A DNA stretch of 64,000 nt from JAUYIV01 sp040882645 (GCA_040882645.1 JBBEAX010000085.1:62001-126000), one strand, 5' to 3'; counted from the stretch's first letter, positions 44,041-54,352 are shown. The notes: generated from the letters alone by a model not told the origin. Made by a program: numbers and translations.

Positions 44041-44098
44041 CTCTGGAGGATCGATGCCATGATGACTCTATGTCTACCGCCGATAAGTAGCACCGAGG

Positions 44099-44773
44099 GT
44101 GAAGGCGCTGTCATTTGTCGTGGGGGTGGACGCGTCGAGGGCGGGGTGGATCGGAATCGTCGTCGGACCCAATGGGTTCATGGGGGCCGAGATCGCGGCC
44201 CGGTTCGATGACCTGATCGGCCGACTCGATGGCGTTGCCGCGGTCGGGGTCGATATCCCGATCGGGCTTCCTCGGCGAGGACATCGAGTCGCTGACGCCG
44301 AAGCACGCCGCTTCGTGGGGGCACGACGGTCGAGCGTGTTCTCTGTGCCGCCCAGGTCGGTCGTCGAGGCATCCGACTACTCGGAGGCACGACAAGTGGC
44401 GCAGGGTCTCGGGATCGGTGTCTCTGCCCAGAGCTACGCGCTTTCCCCCAAGCTGCTCGAAGTCGAAGCGATCGCACGACACGACCCGAGGGTCTTTGAG
44501 GTTCACCCCGAGGTTTCGTTCCGGGCGATGGCGAGTCGCTCGTTGCCTCCTAAAAAGACCTGGAATGGCCAGGAGACCCGTCGGCATCTATTGGCCCTCG
44601 GTGGCATCGTCATCCCCGCCGACATCGGCGATGGCGGGCAGGCGGCACCAGATGACGTGGTTGATGCCGGTGCCGCCGCGTGGACGGCGCGCCGCAAGGC
44701 GCTTGGTGTTGCCAGCTCGCTGCCAGACCCGCCAGAACAACTCGATCGCCGCCCGACCGCGATCTGGTACTGA
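44099..44773 (+). CDS. DUF429 protein (predicted RNase H-like nuclease)
   Basis: 224 residues from a GTG. VVGVDASRAGWIGIVV begins an RNase H-like fold, with GVDIPIGLPRRG and SVFSVPPRSVVEA as the DUF429 signatures and VFEVHPEVSFRAMA near the core. The Asp in GVDASR and that in VDIPIG are the expected acidic residues. Members are predicted nucleases of unknown target, often on mobile DNA. Paired divergently with an XRE regulator. Confidence 0.85.
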   Translation: MKALSFVVGVDASRAGWIGIVVGPNGFMGAEIAARFDDLIGRLDGVAAVGVDIPIGLPRRGHRVADAEARRFVGARRSSVFSVPPRSVVEASDYSEARQVAQGLGIGVSAQSYALSPKLLEVEAIARHDPRVFEVHPEVSFRAMASRSLPPKKTWNGQETRRHLLALGGIVIPADIGDGGQAAPDDVVDAGAAAWTARRKALGVASSLPDPPEQLDRRPTAIWY

Positions 44774-44798
44774 GCCCCCCGGCCGCAGGCAGTGGCGG

Positions 44799-45980
44799 TC
44801 AGGACACGACGCGTAGCCTCGACGGCGGCGGAAGGGGCGGCGAATCGGCTGAGTGAATGGCGTCTGAGACGCGGGTGACGGCATCGGCTTGGAGGCTGGG
44901 GATCACGTGGCTGTAGGTGTCAAGGGTGATGCTGATGCTGGCGTGGCCGAGCTGTTCGGAGACCACCTTGGGATTCACGCCTTCTTGGAGCGCGATGGTC
45001 GCCCAGGTGTGCCGCAGGTCGTGGAGCCGTATACGGCGTAGTCCTGCCTGCTCGCAGATGCGTCGGAATTGATTGGTGACCCGGTCAGGGCGCAGCGGGC
45101 CACCGTCCGGGTGAGCGAACACCAGCTGCCGTGCCGTCTCGTTGGCGTGTGAGCGGAGGTCGGCAAGCACGGCGATAGTGCGGTCGTCGAGGTAGACCCT
45201 TCGGGCTGAGCGCCGTGTCTTGGGTGACCCGATCACCGGGTTGCCTCTCTGGAGGACGACGGTTTGGGTGATGGCGAGCCATCCCGCTTCGAGATTGACG
45301 TCGCTCCAGCGGATTCCGAGGATCTCGCTGCGGCGCATCCCCGTAGTCCCCGCCAGACGCCAAAGCGCTTCACGTTCGTCGCCCTCGACCACGCTCAGAA
45401 AGGCGCGGACCTCATGGGGTTGCCACGGGTCCTGGACCTTGGGGCCTACAGATGTCGACGGGGGCGAGGCCGAAGCCGCCGGGTTGTCGCGCAGCAGACC
45501 CCACCGCACCGCGTCCCCGAACGCTCGGCGGAGCACCACATGGGCGTTGCGGATCGTCTTGGGTGCCAGCGGCCCACCTGACCGTGAGCCCCGGTCGGCG
45601 AGAATGGCATACAACTGGTTGATGTCACGGGGACCGACCTGCTGAAGCCGCATCACCCCGATGTGAGGCACGATGTGGCACTCGATCGCCGACCGATACG
45701 AGTCGACAGTGTTCCCCCGTACTACCCGAGCATGATTCGAAAGCCACTCCCCCAGCAGGAAGTCCCCCACTGTGATCAGGCTGCGGTCGACCCGGGACCC
45801 GGACTCTAACTCGACGAGCTCCCCACGGAGCGCAGCCTCGGCCTCCCGTTTCGTCGTAAACCCCCGCCGGGTCTTCCGAGCCCGTCTGCCAGTCGCCAGA
45901 TCGCCGCCGACCTCGATGACGTAACCCCACGACACACCCGACTTGGTACCACGACCCGACACGTGCCCCGAGTAAGTCAT
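44799..45980 (-). CDS. int: Tyrosine site-specific integrase
   Basis: 393 residues from ATG 45980, with AAGGAG nine bases upstream. N-terminal AP2-type arm-binding segment (GYVIEVGGDLATGRRARKTR), SAM-like core-binding domain (FLLGEWLSNHARVVRGNTVDSYRSAI, residues 74-99) and catalytic domain with Arg216 (GTTGMRRSEILGIRW), His320-x-x-Arg323 (LHDLRHTW), His346 (LGHASI) and Tyr356 (LDTYSHV). All catalytic residues are present. It probably mediates recombination at the tRNA-Leu att sites, though it lies 8 kb from the right end. Confidence 0.95.
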   Translation of the reverse strand: MTYSGHVSGRGTKSGVSWGYVIEVGGDLATGRRARKTRRGFTTKREAEAALRGELVELESGSRVDRSLITVGDFLLGEWLSNHARVVRGNTVDSYRSAIECHIVPHIGVMRLQQVGPRDINQLYAILADRGSRSGGPLAPKTIRNAHVVLRRAFGDAVRWGLLRDNPAASASPPSTSVGPKVQDPWQPHEVRAFLSVVEGDEREALWRLAGTTGMRRSEILGIRWSDVNLEAGWLAITQTVVLQRGNPVIGSPKTRRSARRVYLDDRTIAVLADLRSHANETARQLVFAHPDGGPLRPDRVTNQFRRICEQAGLRRIRLHDLRHTWATIALQEGVNPKVVSEQLGHASISITLDTYSHVIPSLQADAVTRVSDAIHSADSPPLPPPSRLRVVS

Positions 45981-46188
45981 GCCGCCCCGCTCCTTGGCGG
46001 ACAGACTCCCGGGTGTCGGGACCGTCGATGCGACGCTGACGCTATCACACCATATTTTACCAGGGGGGGTCTTGACGAACAAGCCGAGCTGTGGCCGTTA
46101 GAGCTGATGGATCTGGGGGGTCCGGGCTGGGTTTCCTCCGATGCCGCGTGCGGGTGCGATGGAAGCGTTGGAGGCGATTGAAGGGTTG

Positions 46189-47553
46189 TCATGATCGCTT
46201 CGATCGCTTGGATCGCAGGCGCCCGGGTGCGAAGTCGGCTGAGTAGCTCCTAGTCCGGGGAGCGCCGGGTGTGGGTTCGCGCTCGGAAACGACGACACCG
46301 AGGTTTTCGAGGAGCTCGATCGCCTCTCGCCTGTCACCACCAGAGATATGGCCACTCAGTGCTCTCTGCTGCTCGGTGGCGGTCAGCCCGCGGGGACCTG
46401 CGGCGCGGATCGCCTCGAGAAGCCGATCCGCGGTCGGACTACCTGTCGCTTCACCGAATAGCCACTCGACCGAAGCTGAGGAATAGTCCCAGACCGCCCG
46501 AGCTGCTCCCAGATGGGCAGGTTCGATGGTGTCGGAGCCGTCGAGGAGTGCATTAACGACCGACAAGCGAAGAATCTGCGCCTCGGCACGCGCCGTAAGA
46601 GCGCCGACCACTCCTAGGAGTGGATCGGACAGCTCCCGGTACATTTCGTGCCATAGCTCGGCGGCATCAGGGCTGCGGCGCATCCCCGAGATTTCCCGCG
46701 CCGCGACTAGGGAATCTCCCACGCGCCGACCCAGTCGCTCGTAGTCGGAGTCGCGAAGCGAGCCCCCATCAGGAAGCAGCTTCGAACGATCCACCACAAA
46801 GAAGAGAAAGCGATTAGCGAACCCGTTGGCTATCTCGATCGAAGGGAGTGTCCGGCGGAGTTCATCGCCGGTGATGTGGCCGATTACCGACACGTGATGA
46901 CGGGCTACGTGCAACCGCTCTTGACGGGTGACGACACCCAGCTGACTGCCATCCCATACCTGACGAAGCACCGGGGACAGAATGTTGCCCTGGCGGGAAG
47001 CTGCGGTCAGGACCCGACTGAACTCCGTTTCGACCACCAGTCGCCGCGGCTCCTGGTTCACCGTGTCAGACAGGGACTGAATGAGACCCTCGCCAGACGA
47101 CAGCCCACCGATCTGACAGCGGTCCGCCCACTCGGGATCGGCGTACTGCATCACCCGGGCGACGTTTGCTCTCGACGTACCCTTGCGAGACTTCGACGTA
47201 CGTCCAACGAGAACGTAGCTGAGCCGCGCCGGGTGATCAGCCCCGTCCGCCCGCATGTGCGGTAGCGGTCCCACCGCATTCCCAAAGGACGTCAGGAAAT
47301 CAACGAGCACGGCGACGGGGTCAGACTCGGTATGGGGCTCGATCGTCCTGACCAGATCCCCGGCTAGGCCAAAGAAGGCGTCCTCATTCATCTGGGGCCA
47401 GCCAGGCGGAGCTGGCGGCATATCCAACACGGCCTGCAACCGGCCAGTCGCCTCCTCGTCGAGGGGTCGGAGCACGCCTTGGATGTACCTCTCCGGTGGC
47501 CTGAGCCCCTGTGCGGCGCGACGCACTGCCTCAGCCTCAGTTACCCGACTCAT
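46189..47553 (-). CDS. DUF3987-type protein (element replication/helicase-related)
   Basis: 454 residues from ATG 47553 with GGGGGGAAG upstream. ESDPVAVLVDFLTSFGNAVGP, YVLVGRTSKSRKGTSRANVARVM (a P-loop-like Ser-Lys-Lys-Gly region), LSSGEGLIQSLSD and GDELRRTLPSIEIANGFANRFLFF are characteristic of DUF3987 proteins, found on phages and integrative elements next to primase or integrase genes. Overlaps the excisionase-like gene by 17 bases. Probably an element maintenance function. Confidence 0.8.
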   Translation of the reverse strand: MSRVTEAEAVRRAAQGLRPPERYIQGVLRPLDEEATGRLQAVLDMPPAPPGWPQMNEDAFFGLAGDLVRTIEPHTESDPVAVLVDFLTSFGNAVGPLPHMRADGADHPARLSYVLVGRTSKSRKGTSRANVARVMQYADPEWADRCQIGGLSSGEGLIQSLSDTVNQEPRRLVVETEFSRVLTAASRQGNILSPVLRQVWDGSQLGVVTRQERLHVARHHVSVIGHITGDELRRTLPSIEIANGFANRFLFFVVDRSKLLPDGGSLRDSDYERLGRRVGDSLVAAREISGMRRSPDAAELWHEMYRELSDPLLGVVGALTARAEAQILRLSVVNALLDGSDTIEPAHLGAARAVWDYSSASVEWLFGEATGSPTADRLLEAIRAAGPRGLTATEQQRALSGHISGGDRREAIELLENLGVVVSEREPTPGAPRTRSYSADFAPGRLRSKRSKRS

Positions 47554-47797
47554 CGTCTTCCCCCCTCGCCGACTCGTTGTTATGGCAGGCAACAGTTCCG
47601 TAGCGGAGAATCTCGAGCACGACGTGACGAGGCACTCGCACAAGCCGACCCACCCTCACACAGGGGAGCTCGCCTCGAGCGATGAGGTCACGGACTTTCC
47701 GCTCTGAGCATGCGAGCAGCGCGGCGACGCCGCGTGCTGTCGACAGAGGCGGTATCTCTGGATATCGATTCGCCGAAAGGGAGCAGTCTTCGTTCAT
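47537..47797 (-). CDS. Excisionase-like helix-turn-helix protein
   Basis: 86 residues from ATG 47797. LSTARGVAALLACSERKVRDLIARGELPCVRVGRLVRVPRHVVLEIL is a MerR-like/excisionase HTH. It is directly upstream of the DUF3987 gene and integrase, in the usual xis-rep-int order of actinobacterial integrative elements. Good candidate for the factor that binds the 11-bp-period repeats at the att arms. Preceded by a GTGTAACAC palindrome near 47830. Confidence 0.8.
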   Translation of the reverse strand: MNEDCSLSANRYPEIPPLSTARGVAALLACSERKVRDLIARGELPCVRVGRLVRVPRHVVLEILRYGTVACHNNESARGEDDESGN

Positions 47798-48020
47798 GGA
47801 CCCTTGATACCGCCCGAACCGAGAATCGTGTAACACACCCCCCACGCTGCCGGAGGTCAAGCAGGGAACACACCAACACGAACCCGGCCACCGCTCGTCG
47901 CGCGATCGCTCAAATGCCAAGGGAACCGCGCTACTGAAGGGGCGGCCTCATCAAGGATCTCGGTGATTGGGTAAGGTCCCGGGGGTTGCATTTCTCGGTC
48001 GAGACTTGGAGGCGACCGCG

Positions 48021-50978
48021 TTGGGCCGTGACACGAGGATAGACAACCCGATTCTGAACTCGCCGTTCGACGCGCCAACTCGGCATTTCAGGTTCGACGA
48101 CGAAGGGATCACTTCCGAAAAGGTCGACGGCCGAAGACCCTCCTCCTACTTCGTGCCGATTCCGGCGACCAAGAAGAAGAAGGGCCAGGCGGCATTCGAC
48201 ACTGAGTGGACTGCCGACCGGGTCGAACCCAATCCGACTATTAACCGTATTCGCGAGCGAGTTGACATGTGGCGGCAGGGGGGATGGCCACATGTCACTC
48301 CAACCTCCCGCCGCCTTCTCGAGTACTGGACCGACCCGGAACGCGAACGCAAGTTGTTCCATGCGCAGGTGGAGGCGTTGGAAACCGCCATCTACATAGC
48401 CGAAGTTGCCACCAAAGTTGGCGACGCCTGGATTCCCAACATGCTCGCTGAGGCGTCGGCGAACGCCAACCCTGGCGTATCTCGGCTGTCGCACAAAATG
48501 GCGACTGGGTCGGGCAAGACGGTGGTGATGGTGATGCTGATCGCGTGGCAGACGCTGAATAAGGCGGCGTCGCCCCAGGACGCTCGATTCACGGACCGAT
48601 TTCTGGTGGTCACTCCGGGGATCACGATCCGCGATCGCCTTCGAGTGATCCTGCCTTCCGACCCGAACAACTACTACCGAGAGCGCGACGTCGTGCCGCC
48701 AGAACTGCGTGAGCATCTCGGTCGCGCCCGAATCGTCATTACTAACTTCCACGCCTTCCAACTGCGTGCCAAGCAGCAACTGTCGAAGATCCACAAGGCC
48801 CTGGTACCCGAGGGAGCCTTTGTCGAGTCGCCTGATGAGATGGTGCGTCGGGTCACCCGTGAATTGGGGTCGTCGTCGAAGCAGATCGTGGTGCTCAACG
48901 ACGAGGCGCACCATTGCTACCGAAGCAAACCCGACTCCTTGCCCGACGAACCCAAGTTGGTAGGTGACGACCGCAAGGAGGCCGAAACCCGGGAGAAGGA
49001 AGCCCGTGTGTGGCTTTCCGGGCTGGAGGCGGTGCAGGCGAAAATCGGAATCAAGGCCGTCTACGACTTGTCGGCCACGCCCTTCTTCCTCCGCGGTTCC
49101 GGCTATCCGGAGGGCACGTTGTTCCCCTGGGTTGTATCGGACTTTTCGCTCATCGACGCAATTGAGGCCGGTGTGGTGAAGGTCCCACGGGTGCCGGTAG
49201 CCGACGACCAGATGACTGGCGACGGTGTCGCCTACCGCGATCTGTGGTTGCGCATTCGTGACCACCTTCCAAAGAAGGGCCGCAAGGCCTCGGACACCGA
49301 GACCCCGGTCATGCCCCCTGAGCTCGACGGTGCGCTCCACAGCCTCTACTCGGACTACAAGAAGCGTCATCGCCTTTGGGAGAAGTCTGAGGCACGCCAA
49401 CACGACGGGTCGACCCCCCCGGTGTTCATTGTGGTTTGCAACAACACCGCGGTGTCGAAGATGGTCTACGACTGGATCGCGGGCCGTGAGGTGCCTGGAC
49501 CCGACGGAACGGCGGTCGTCCAGTCCGGCGAGTTGAAGATCTTTTCTAACGCCGACCGGGGCGAGTGGTTGCACCGCCCCAACACGATCCTCATCGACTC
49601 CAAACAGTTGGAGTCGGGTGAGGCGATGTCGGCCGAGTTCAAGGCAGTCGCGGCTCTCGAAATCGGGGAGTTCAAGCGGGAGATGCGCCAGCGCTTCCCC
49701 GGCAGCGACCCGGACGCCGTCAGTGACGAGGACCTGTTGCGCGAGGTCATGAACACCGTCGGTAAGCCGGGGCGCCTCGGCGAGCACGTGAAGTGCGTGG
49801 TGTCTGTGTCGATGCTCACCGAAGGCTGGGACGCCAACACCGTTACGCACATCCTGGGCGTGCGGGCGTTCTCAACTCAGTTGCTCTGCGAGCAGGTGAT
49901 CGGTCGCGGCCTGCGGCGCCGCTCCTATACCCTCAACGACCACGGACACTTCGACCCGGAGTATGCCGAGGTGTACGGAGTGCCCTTCTCGTTCATCCCT
50001 GCGGCCGGCCAGACCAAGGAGATCACTCCCGGCCCGATGCCGACACGGGTGCGAGCCCTGCCCGACCGGGCCGACCGGGCGATCACCTTTCCCCGAGTGA
50101 TCGGATACCGGTACCGGCTTGCCGGTGAGCGCCTCGCAGCCACCTTCGGCCCCGAACACCAGATCACCCTGTCGGCCCGGGATGTGCCCACCAAGGTAGA
50201 GGTGGCGGGAATCGTCGGGGAGACCGGCATCCACGAACTCGATGATCTCAAGGAGTGGCGGATGCAGCAGGTGGAGTTCGCCATTGCCCGCCGGCTGGCG
50301 ATGCGGTACTTCCGCGCCGAGAGCGATGCCGACAAGCCTTGGCTGTTCCCTCAGTTGCTCCGGATCGTGCGGGAGTGGATCGGGTCGGCGGTACACCTTG
50401 CCGACGGTGCATTCCTGCAAATGCTGCGCATCGGCCGTTACGAGTCGGATGCGCTCGACAAGATCTACCGCGCGATCGCTGCCTCTGACGATGGCGACTT
50501 ACTAGTCGAGGCCGTCCTCCAGCCGGGCGACGCCACCGGGACCACCGCCTTCGTCGACTTCGACACCACGAAGCCGGTCTACGCCACCGACGCTGCGAAG
50601 TCGCACGTGTCGCACGTCGTTGGCGACTCCGGCTGGGAGCACAAGATGGCCCAGGTACTCGAAGCGATGGCTGAGGTGGACCGTTACGTGAAGAACCAAG
50701 GCCTTGGTTTCGCCATCCCCTACACCATTGACGGACAGCAGCGGTCCTATGTGCCCGACTTCATCGCCGTTCTCGACGGTGACCTTCACCTGGTGGTTGA
50801 AGTGTCTGGCGAGAACCGACGAGATAAAGAGGCCAAGGTGAGCACGGCGCGGGAGCTGTGGGTGCCGGCGGTGAACCGCCATGGCGGGTTCGGCCGATGG
50901 GGATTCGTCGAGGTCACTGACCCGTGGGACGCTGAAGGCACCATACGAGGCACACTTGCTGTGGCACAGGGGGGTTGA
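48021..50978 (+). CDS. Type III-like restriction enzyme subunit (SF2 helicase-nuclease)
   Basis: 985 residues from TTG 48021, chosen because GGAGG lies eight bases upstream and the product then begins with the family pattern IDNPILNSPFDAPTRHFRFDDEG. Walker A MATGSGKT (about 160-167), DEAH box (LNDEAHHCY, about 292), SATPFF, a long linker and QVIGRGLRRRSY motif VI are present. The C-terminus (YVPDFIAVLDGDLHLVVEVSGENRRDK) has a PD-(D/E)xK-like Asp and Glu. Its stop overlaps the methylase start by one base. Restricts unmodified DNA together with the next gene. Confidence 0.9.
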   Translation: MGRDTRIDNPILNSPFDAPTRHFRFDDEGITSEKVDGRRPSSYFVPIPATKKKKGQAAFDTEWTADRVEPNPTINRIRERVDMWRQGGWPHVTPTSRRLLEYWTDPERERKLFHAQVEALETAIYIAEVATKVGDAWIPNMLAEASANANPGVSRLSHKMATGSGKTVVMVMLIAWQTLNKAASPQDARFTDRFLVVTPGITIRDRLRVILPSDPNNYYRERDVVPPELREHLGRARIVITNFHAFQLRAKQQLSKIHKALVPEGAFVESPDEMVRRVTRELGSSSKQIVVLNDEAHHCYRSKPDSLPDEPKLVGDDRKEAETREKEARVWLSGLEAVQAKIGIKAVYDLSATPFFLRGSGYPEGTLFPWVVSDFSLIDAIEAGVVKVPRVPVADDQMTGDGVAYRDLWLRIRDHLPKKGRKASDTETPVMPPELDGALHSLYSDYKKRHRLWEKSEARQHDGSTPPVFIVVCNNTAVSKMVYDWIAGREVPGPDGTAVVQSGELKIFSNADRGEWLHRPNTILIDSKQLESGEAMSAEFKAVAALEIGEFKREMRQRFPGSDPDAVSDEDLLREVMNTVGKPGRLGEHVKCVVSVSMLTEGWDANTVTHILGVRAFSTQLLCEQVIGRGLRRRSYTLNDHGHFDPEYAEVYGVPFSFIPAAGQTKEITPGPMPTRVRALPDRADRAITFPRVIGYRYRLAGERLAATFGPEHQITLSARDVPTKVEVAGIVGETGIHELDDLKEWRMQQVEFAIARRLAMRYFRAESDADKPWLFPQLLRIVREWIGSAVHLADGAFLQMLRIGRYESDALDKIYRAIAASDDGDLLVEAVLQPGDATGTTAFVDFDTTKPVYATDAAKSHVSHVVGDSGWEHKMAQVLEAMAEVDRYVKNQGLGFAIPYTIDGQQRSYVPDFIAVLDGDLHLVVEVSGENRRDKEAKVSTARELWVPAVNRHGGFGRWGFVEVTDPWDAEGTIRGTLAVAQGG

Positions 50979-53593
50979 TGATGGCGAAGGCATCGGGTAG
51001 TAAGAAGACTCCCAAGCAGGTCGAGACCCTCCGGCACGGCGACACTCGCTCCAACATCCCAACCTCCGAACTCGCTGACTTCGCCTCCGACCACGAGAAG
51101 AACCCACCCAAGATGCTGTACCCGCGCGACTCCTCTCTCGACCCACAGTTGGTTTGGCAAGGCAAGGATGAGCAGGATGCCCGCGACCTAGAGGTTCCCG
51201 TGGTCCCGATCTATATCCAGGAGAAGATCGAACCCAAGGTCATCATCGACGATCTCCGCCGCGATTCCTCCCAGCGCGAGCCCGAGATGAGCCTGTTTGG
51301 GGACTTCGATGGCGTCGAACCCGAGCACGTTCTTGACTTCTACAACCACGGCGCCAACTGGTCGAACCGCATGATCCTCGGCGGCTCGTTGCTGGTAATG
51401 GCGAGCCTCGCTGAGAAGGAGAACCTGCGCGGCAAGGTTCAGATGATCTACATCGACCCGCCCTACGGCATCAAGTTCGGCTCCAACTGGCAGGTCAGCA
51501 CCCGCAAGCGCAACGTAAAAGACGGGAAGGACACTGACCTCGTGCGCCAGCCCGAACAGGTGAAGGCGTTCCGCGACACCTGGGAGAAGGGGATCCACTC
51601 CTACCTTGCCTACTTGCGCGACCGGTTCGTGGCGGCGCGGGAGTTGCTTACTGAGTCGGGAAGCGTGTTCGTCCAGATCGGTGACGAGAACGTCCACCTC
51701 GTGCGCAGCCTGATGGATGAGGTGTTCGGGAGCGAGAACTTCGTGAGCCAGATCACCTTTCGGACGTCAGTGCCGCTTCGCTCAACGGGCCTGGCCGGTA
51801 TCGCGGACTTCGTCCTTTGGTATGGAAAGGACCAATCATCAACGAAGTATCGCGACCTTTTCACTGATCGGGAGCTCGGGCAGGGCACTGTCTATACCTC
51901 AGTTCAGGAGCCAGGCGGCGTCCGACGGAAGATGACGAAGGAGGAGCGTCTCGACCCTTCGCGCGTCCCCCCCGGCTCCCGGATCTACTGCACAGAAAAC
52001 CTCGTCTCGAGCGGGTACACGCCGACCTGCATCTACCCGTTCGAGTTCAATGGTCGGAAGTTCGCTCCAACCTCGGGGAAAAGCTGGAAGACTAACCGAG
52101 CCGGGATGGAGTCCCTTGCTGCCAGGGGGCGTCTTGATGCGTCTGGAGCCACGCTTCGCTATGTGCTCTTTGCGGATGACTACCCCGTTATGAAACTCAC
52201 CAATCTCTGGACAGATACGAAAGGTGAGGCTGATAAGAGCTACGTGGTGCAAACCAACACCAAGATCATCCAGCGCTGCATGCTCATGACCACCGACCCT
52301 GGCGACCTCGTCCTCGACCCCACCTGCGGATCCGGCACCACCTCCTTCGTCGCCGAGCAGTGGGGTCGGCGTTGGATCACCATCGACACCTCCCGAGTGG
52401 CGATCGCTCTCGCCCGCACCCGCCTGATGTCTGGTCGCTTCCTCTACTACCTGCTCGCTGACTCTTCGGAGGGTCGGATGCAGGAGGCCAAGCTCACGGG
52501 CATCCCGCCCGCCGACTCTCCCACCGGCAGCGACATCAAGCAGGGATTCGTCTACAAGCAGGTATCCCACGTCACCCTCAAGTCGATCGCCGACAACCCG
52601 GATATCCGCGAAGGCATGACGCGCGAGGAGATCGACGGCGCCATCGCCCGCCACGCCGATCAGGAAATCCTTGTCGATCAACCCTACGAGGACACCAAGA
52701 AGGTGCGGGTTACCGGGCGGTTCACGGTCGAATCTCTTTCCCCCCACCGTGTGCTCGACCCCGAGACCGCTGAGCGCACCGCCGCGGAGGTGGCGGCGGA
52801 GCTGGACCCATCCCGAGAGGGTTACGTGCCGATGATTCTCTCGAACTTGCGTAAGGCCGGTGTGCAGAATCGGGTGAAGAAGGAACGACTGGTGTTCGCC
52901 ACTCTCGAACCCCATGCCGGCCAGTGGCTCCAAGGCGCAGCCACTTACGTTGACGCCGCGGGCGAAACCAAGCGGGTCGCGATCTCGGTCGGGCCGGAGC
53001 ATGGGACGGTTGGATCGATGCAGGTGAAGGAGGCCGCCAAGGAGGCGGTGAAGGGTGTCGGATTCGACGTGCTGATCGTCTGCGGGTTCGCCTTCGACGT
53101 CAGCGTCGACCAGATGATCGGCGACTTCGGCCCGCTCACCATCCTCCCCGCTCGCATGAACCCCGACCTGGCGATGGGTGACGAACTTCTTAAGAAGACC
53201 GGCGCCGGCAACCTGTTCATGGTGTTCGGCGAACCCGATATCAACATGAAGACCACCAAGGAAGGCGTGGTCGTCGAAGTGAGGGGCATCGATGTCTACG
53301 ACCCGACCACCGGTGAGATTCGCTCGGACTCGGTGGATGACATCGCGGTGTGGTTCATTGATACCGACTACAACGAAGAGTCCTTCTTCGTTCGCCACGC
53401 CTACTTCACCGGCGCCGATGAACCCTACAAACGTCTCAAGAAGTCCCTGAAAGCCGAGATCGACGAGGAGGCTTGGGCGACCCTCTACAGCACCGAGAGC
53501 CGCCCATTCCCCAAGCCCTCGACCGGCAAGATCGCCGTCAAGGTCATCAACCACTACGGCGACGAAGTGATGAAGGTCTACGACGTCGAGTGA
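50978..53593 (+). CDS. Type III-like DNA methyltransferase (Mod)
   Basis: 871 residues from ATG 50978 (TGATG overlap with the preceding stop) or 50981. Beta-class order: DPPYGIKFG (motif IV) at about 160, and LDPTCGSGTTSFVAEQWGRRW (motif I) at about 445. The N-terminal 120 and C-terminal 400 residues are longer than in classical Mod subunits; the latter includes FTVESLSPHRVLDP and repeated beta-rich segments, typical of the Mod partner of BPTD_3080-type Res enzymes. Protects self DNA by methylation. Confidence 0.9.
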   Translation: MMAKASGSKKTPKQVETLRHGDTRSNIPTSELADFASDHEKNPPKMLYPRDSSLDPQLVWQGKDEQDARDLEVPVVPIYIQEKIEPKVIIDDLRRDSSQREPEMSLFGDFDGVEPEHVLDFYNHGANWSNRMILGGSLLVMASLAEKENLRGKVQMIYIDPPYGIKFGSNWQVSTRKRNVKDGKDTDLVRQPEQVKAFRDTWEKGIHSYLAYLRDRFVAARELLTESGSVFVQIGDENVHLVRSLMDEVFGSENFVSQITFRTSVPLRSTGLAGIADFVLWYGKDQSSTKYRDLFTDRELGQGTVYTSVQEPGGVRRKMTKEERLDPSRVPPGSRIYCTENLVSSGYTPTCIYPFEFNGRKFAPTSGKSWKTNRAGMESLAARGRLDASGATLRYVLFADDYPVMKLTNLWTDTKGEADKSYVVQTNTKIIQRCMLMTTDPGDLVLDPTCGSGTTSFVAEQWGRRWITIDTSRVAIALARTRLMSGRFLYYLLADSSEGRMQEAKLTGIPPADSPTGSDIKQGFVYKQVSHVTLKSIADNPDIREGMTREEIDGAIARHADQEILVDQPYEDTKKVRVTGRFTVESLSPHRVLDPETAERTAAEVAAELDPSREGYVPMILSNLRKAGVQNRVKKERLVFATLEPHAGQWLQGAATYVDAAGETKRVAISVGPEHGTVGSMQVKEAAKEAVKGVGFDVLIVCGFAFDVSVDQMIGDFGPLTILPARMNPDLAMGDELLKKTGAGNLFMVFGEPDINMKTTKEGVVVEVRGIDVYDPTTGEIRSDSVDDIAVWFIDTDYNEESFFVRHAYFTGADEPYKRLKKSLKAEIDEEAWATLYSTESRPFPKPSTGKIAVKVINHYGDEVMKVYDVE

Positions 53594-53674
53594 TGATGCG
53601 GACGGCCAACGGCTCGCTGAGCCGGGGTACCGGCCCGCTTATGCCGGCGTTCCCGCGGGGAGGCATCCGTCCCG

Positions 53675-53822
53675 AGGTGCCGCCGAGGTGCCGGGACGCC
53701 GCGCATCCCGGTGCAATCGGGCTCCACGATGTGCAAGCTGATGCCACTTGCTTAGAGGTCTTGGGGAGTTCGTTGCGGAGCTCAGACCCGCGTCGTTACG
53801 CTGTTGCGTGCATCTCAGTGCA
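53675..53822. other. Right-end arm sites of the island
   Basis: AGGTGCC-N4-AGGTGCC at 53675-53692 and GTGCA-N5-GTGCA at 53808-53822. Spacing from the second AGGTGCC to the core (154 bases) almost equals that on the outer left side (155 bases), while intervening sequence differs. Candidate integrase/excisionase binding arms. Confidence 0.6.
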
Positions 53823-53845
53823 CCGTGAGAGCATTCGTTTCAGTT

Positions 53846-53930
<85 letters not shown>

Positions 53931-53965
53931 GTGGGCCCGGGAGTGTAACGCCACTTCGGTAGCGG

Positions 53966-54352
53966 CTACTCCCCGCCGAAGAACCGGTTGATGGCCTCGG
54001 TGTCGTCGGAGAATGCCCAGCGCTCCGTAGCCTTGCCATCCTCGAAGTGGAGAATCTCGGCGGACCGATAGGTGAAGGTCTCACCGTCCTTGATGACGTG
54101 GGCCGTGACCAGAGCGATGGTGTGCTCGTCGTTGGCGACGACATCGTGCAGCTCGCCTCGGAACTCGAATCCGGCGCCATCGAGGCCGCCGAATGACGCC
54201 AACACGGCCTCCTTGCCGACAATCGGATCGGGCGAACCGATCACGTGGTACTTGATGTCGTCGGCGATGACGTCGGACAGCGCTTCGATATCACCCGCCA
54301 TCATCGTGTCGAACAGCGATCGGTAGAGCGCGGCGTTGGGATGATCGGCCAT
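53966..54352 (-). CDS. SnoaL-like / NTF2-fold protein
   Basis: 128 residues from ATG 54352 with AGAGGGG six bases upstream. ALYRSLFDTMMAGDIEALSDVIADDIKYHV and YRSAEILHFEDGKATERWAFSDD show the NTF2-like fold of the SnoaL group. Unlike the one at 18260 it includes the longer C-terminal strand. Function unknown. Downstream of the oppF gene on the same strand. Confidence 0.8.
   Translation of the reverse strand: MADHPNAALYRSLFDTMMAGDIEALSDVIADDIKYHVIGSPDPIVGKEAVLASFGGLDGAGFEFRGELHDVVANDEHTIALVTAHVIKDGETFTYRSAEILHFEDGKATERWAFSDDTEAINRFFGGE

Noticed and set aside
47931..49850. 639-residue minus-strand frame
   Set aside because: Antisense shadow of the restriction subunit, which has all SF2 helicase motifs on the plus strand.
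51899..53554. 551-residue minus-strand frame
   Set aside because: Shadow of the Mod methyltransferase gene; no recognisable motifs.
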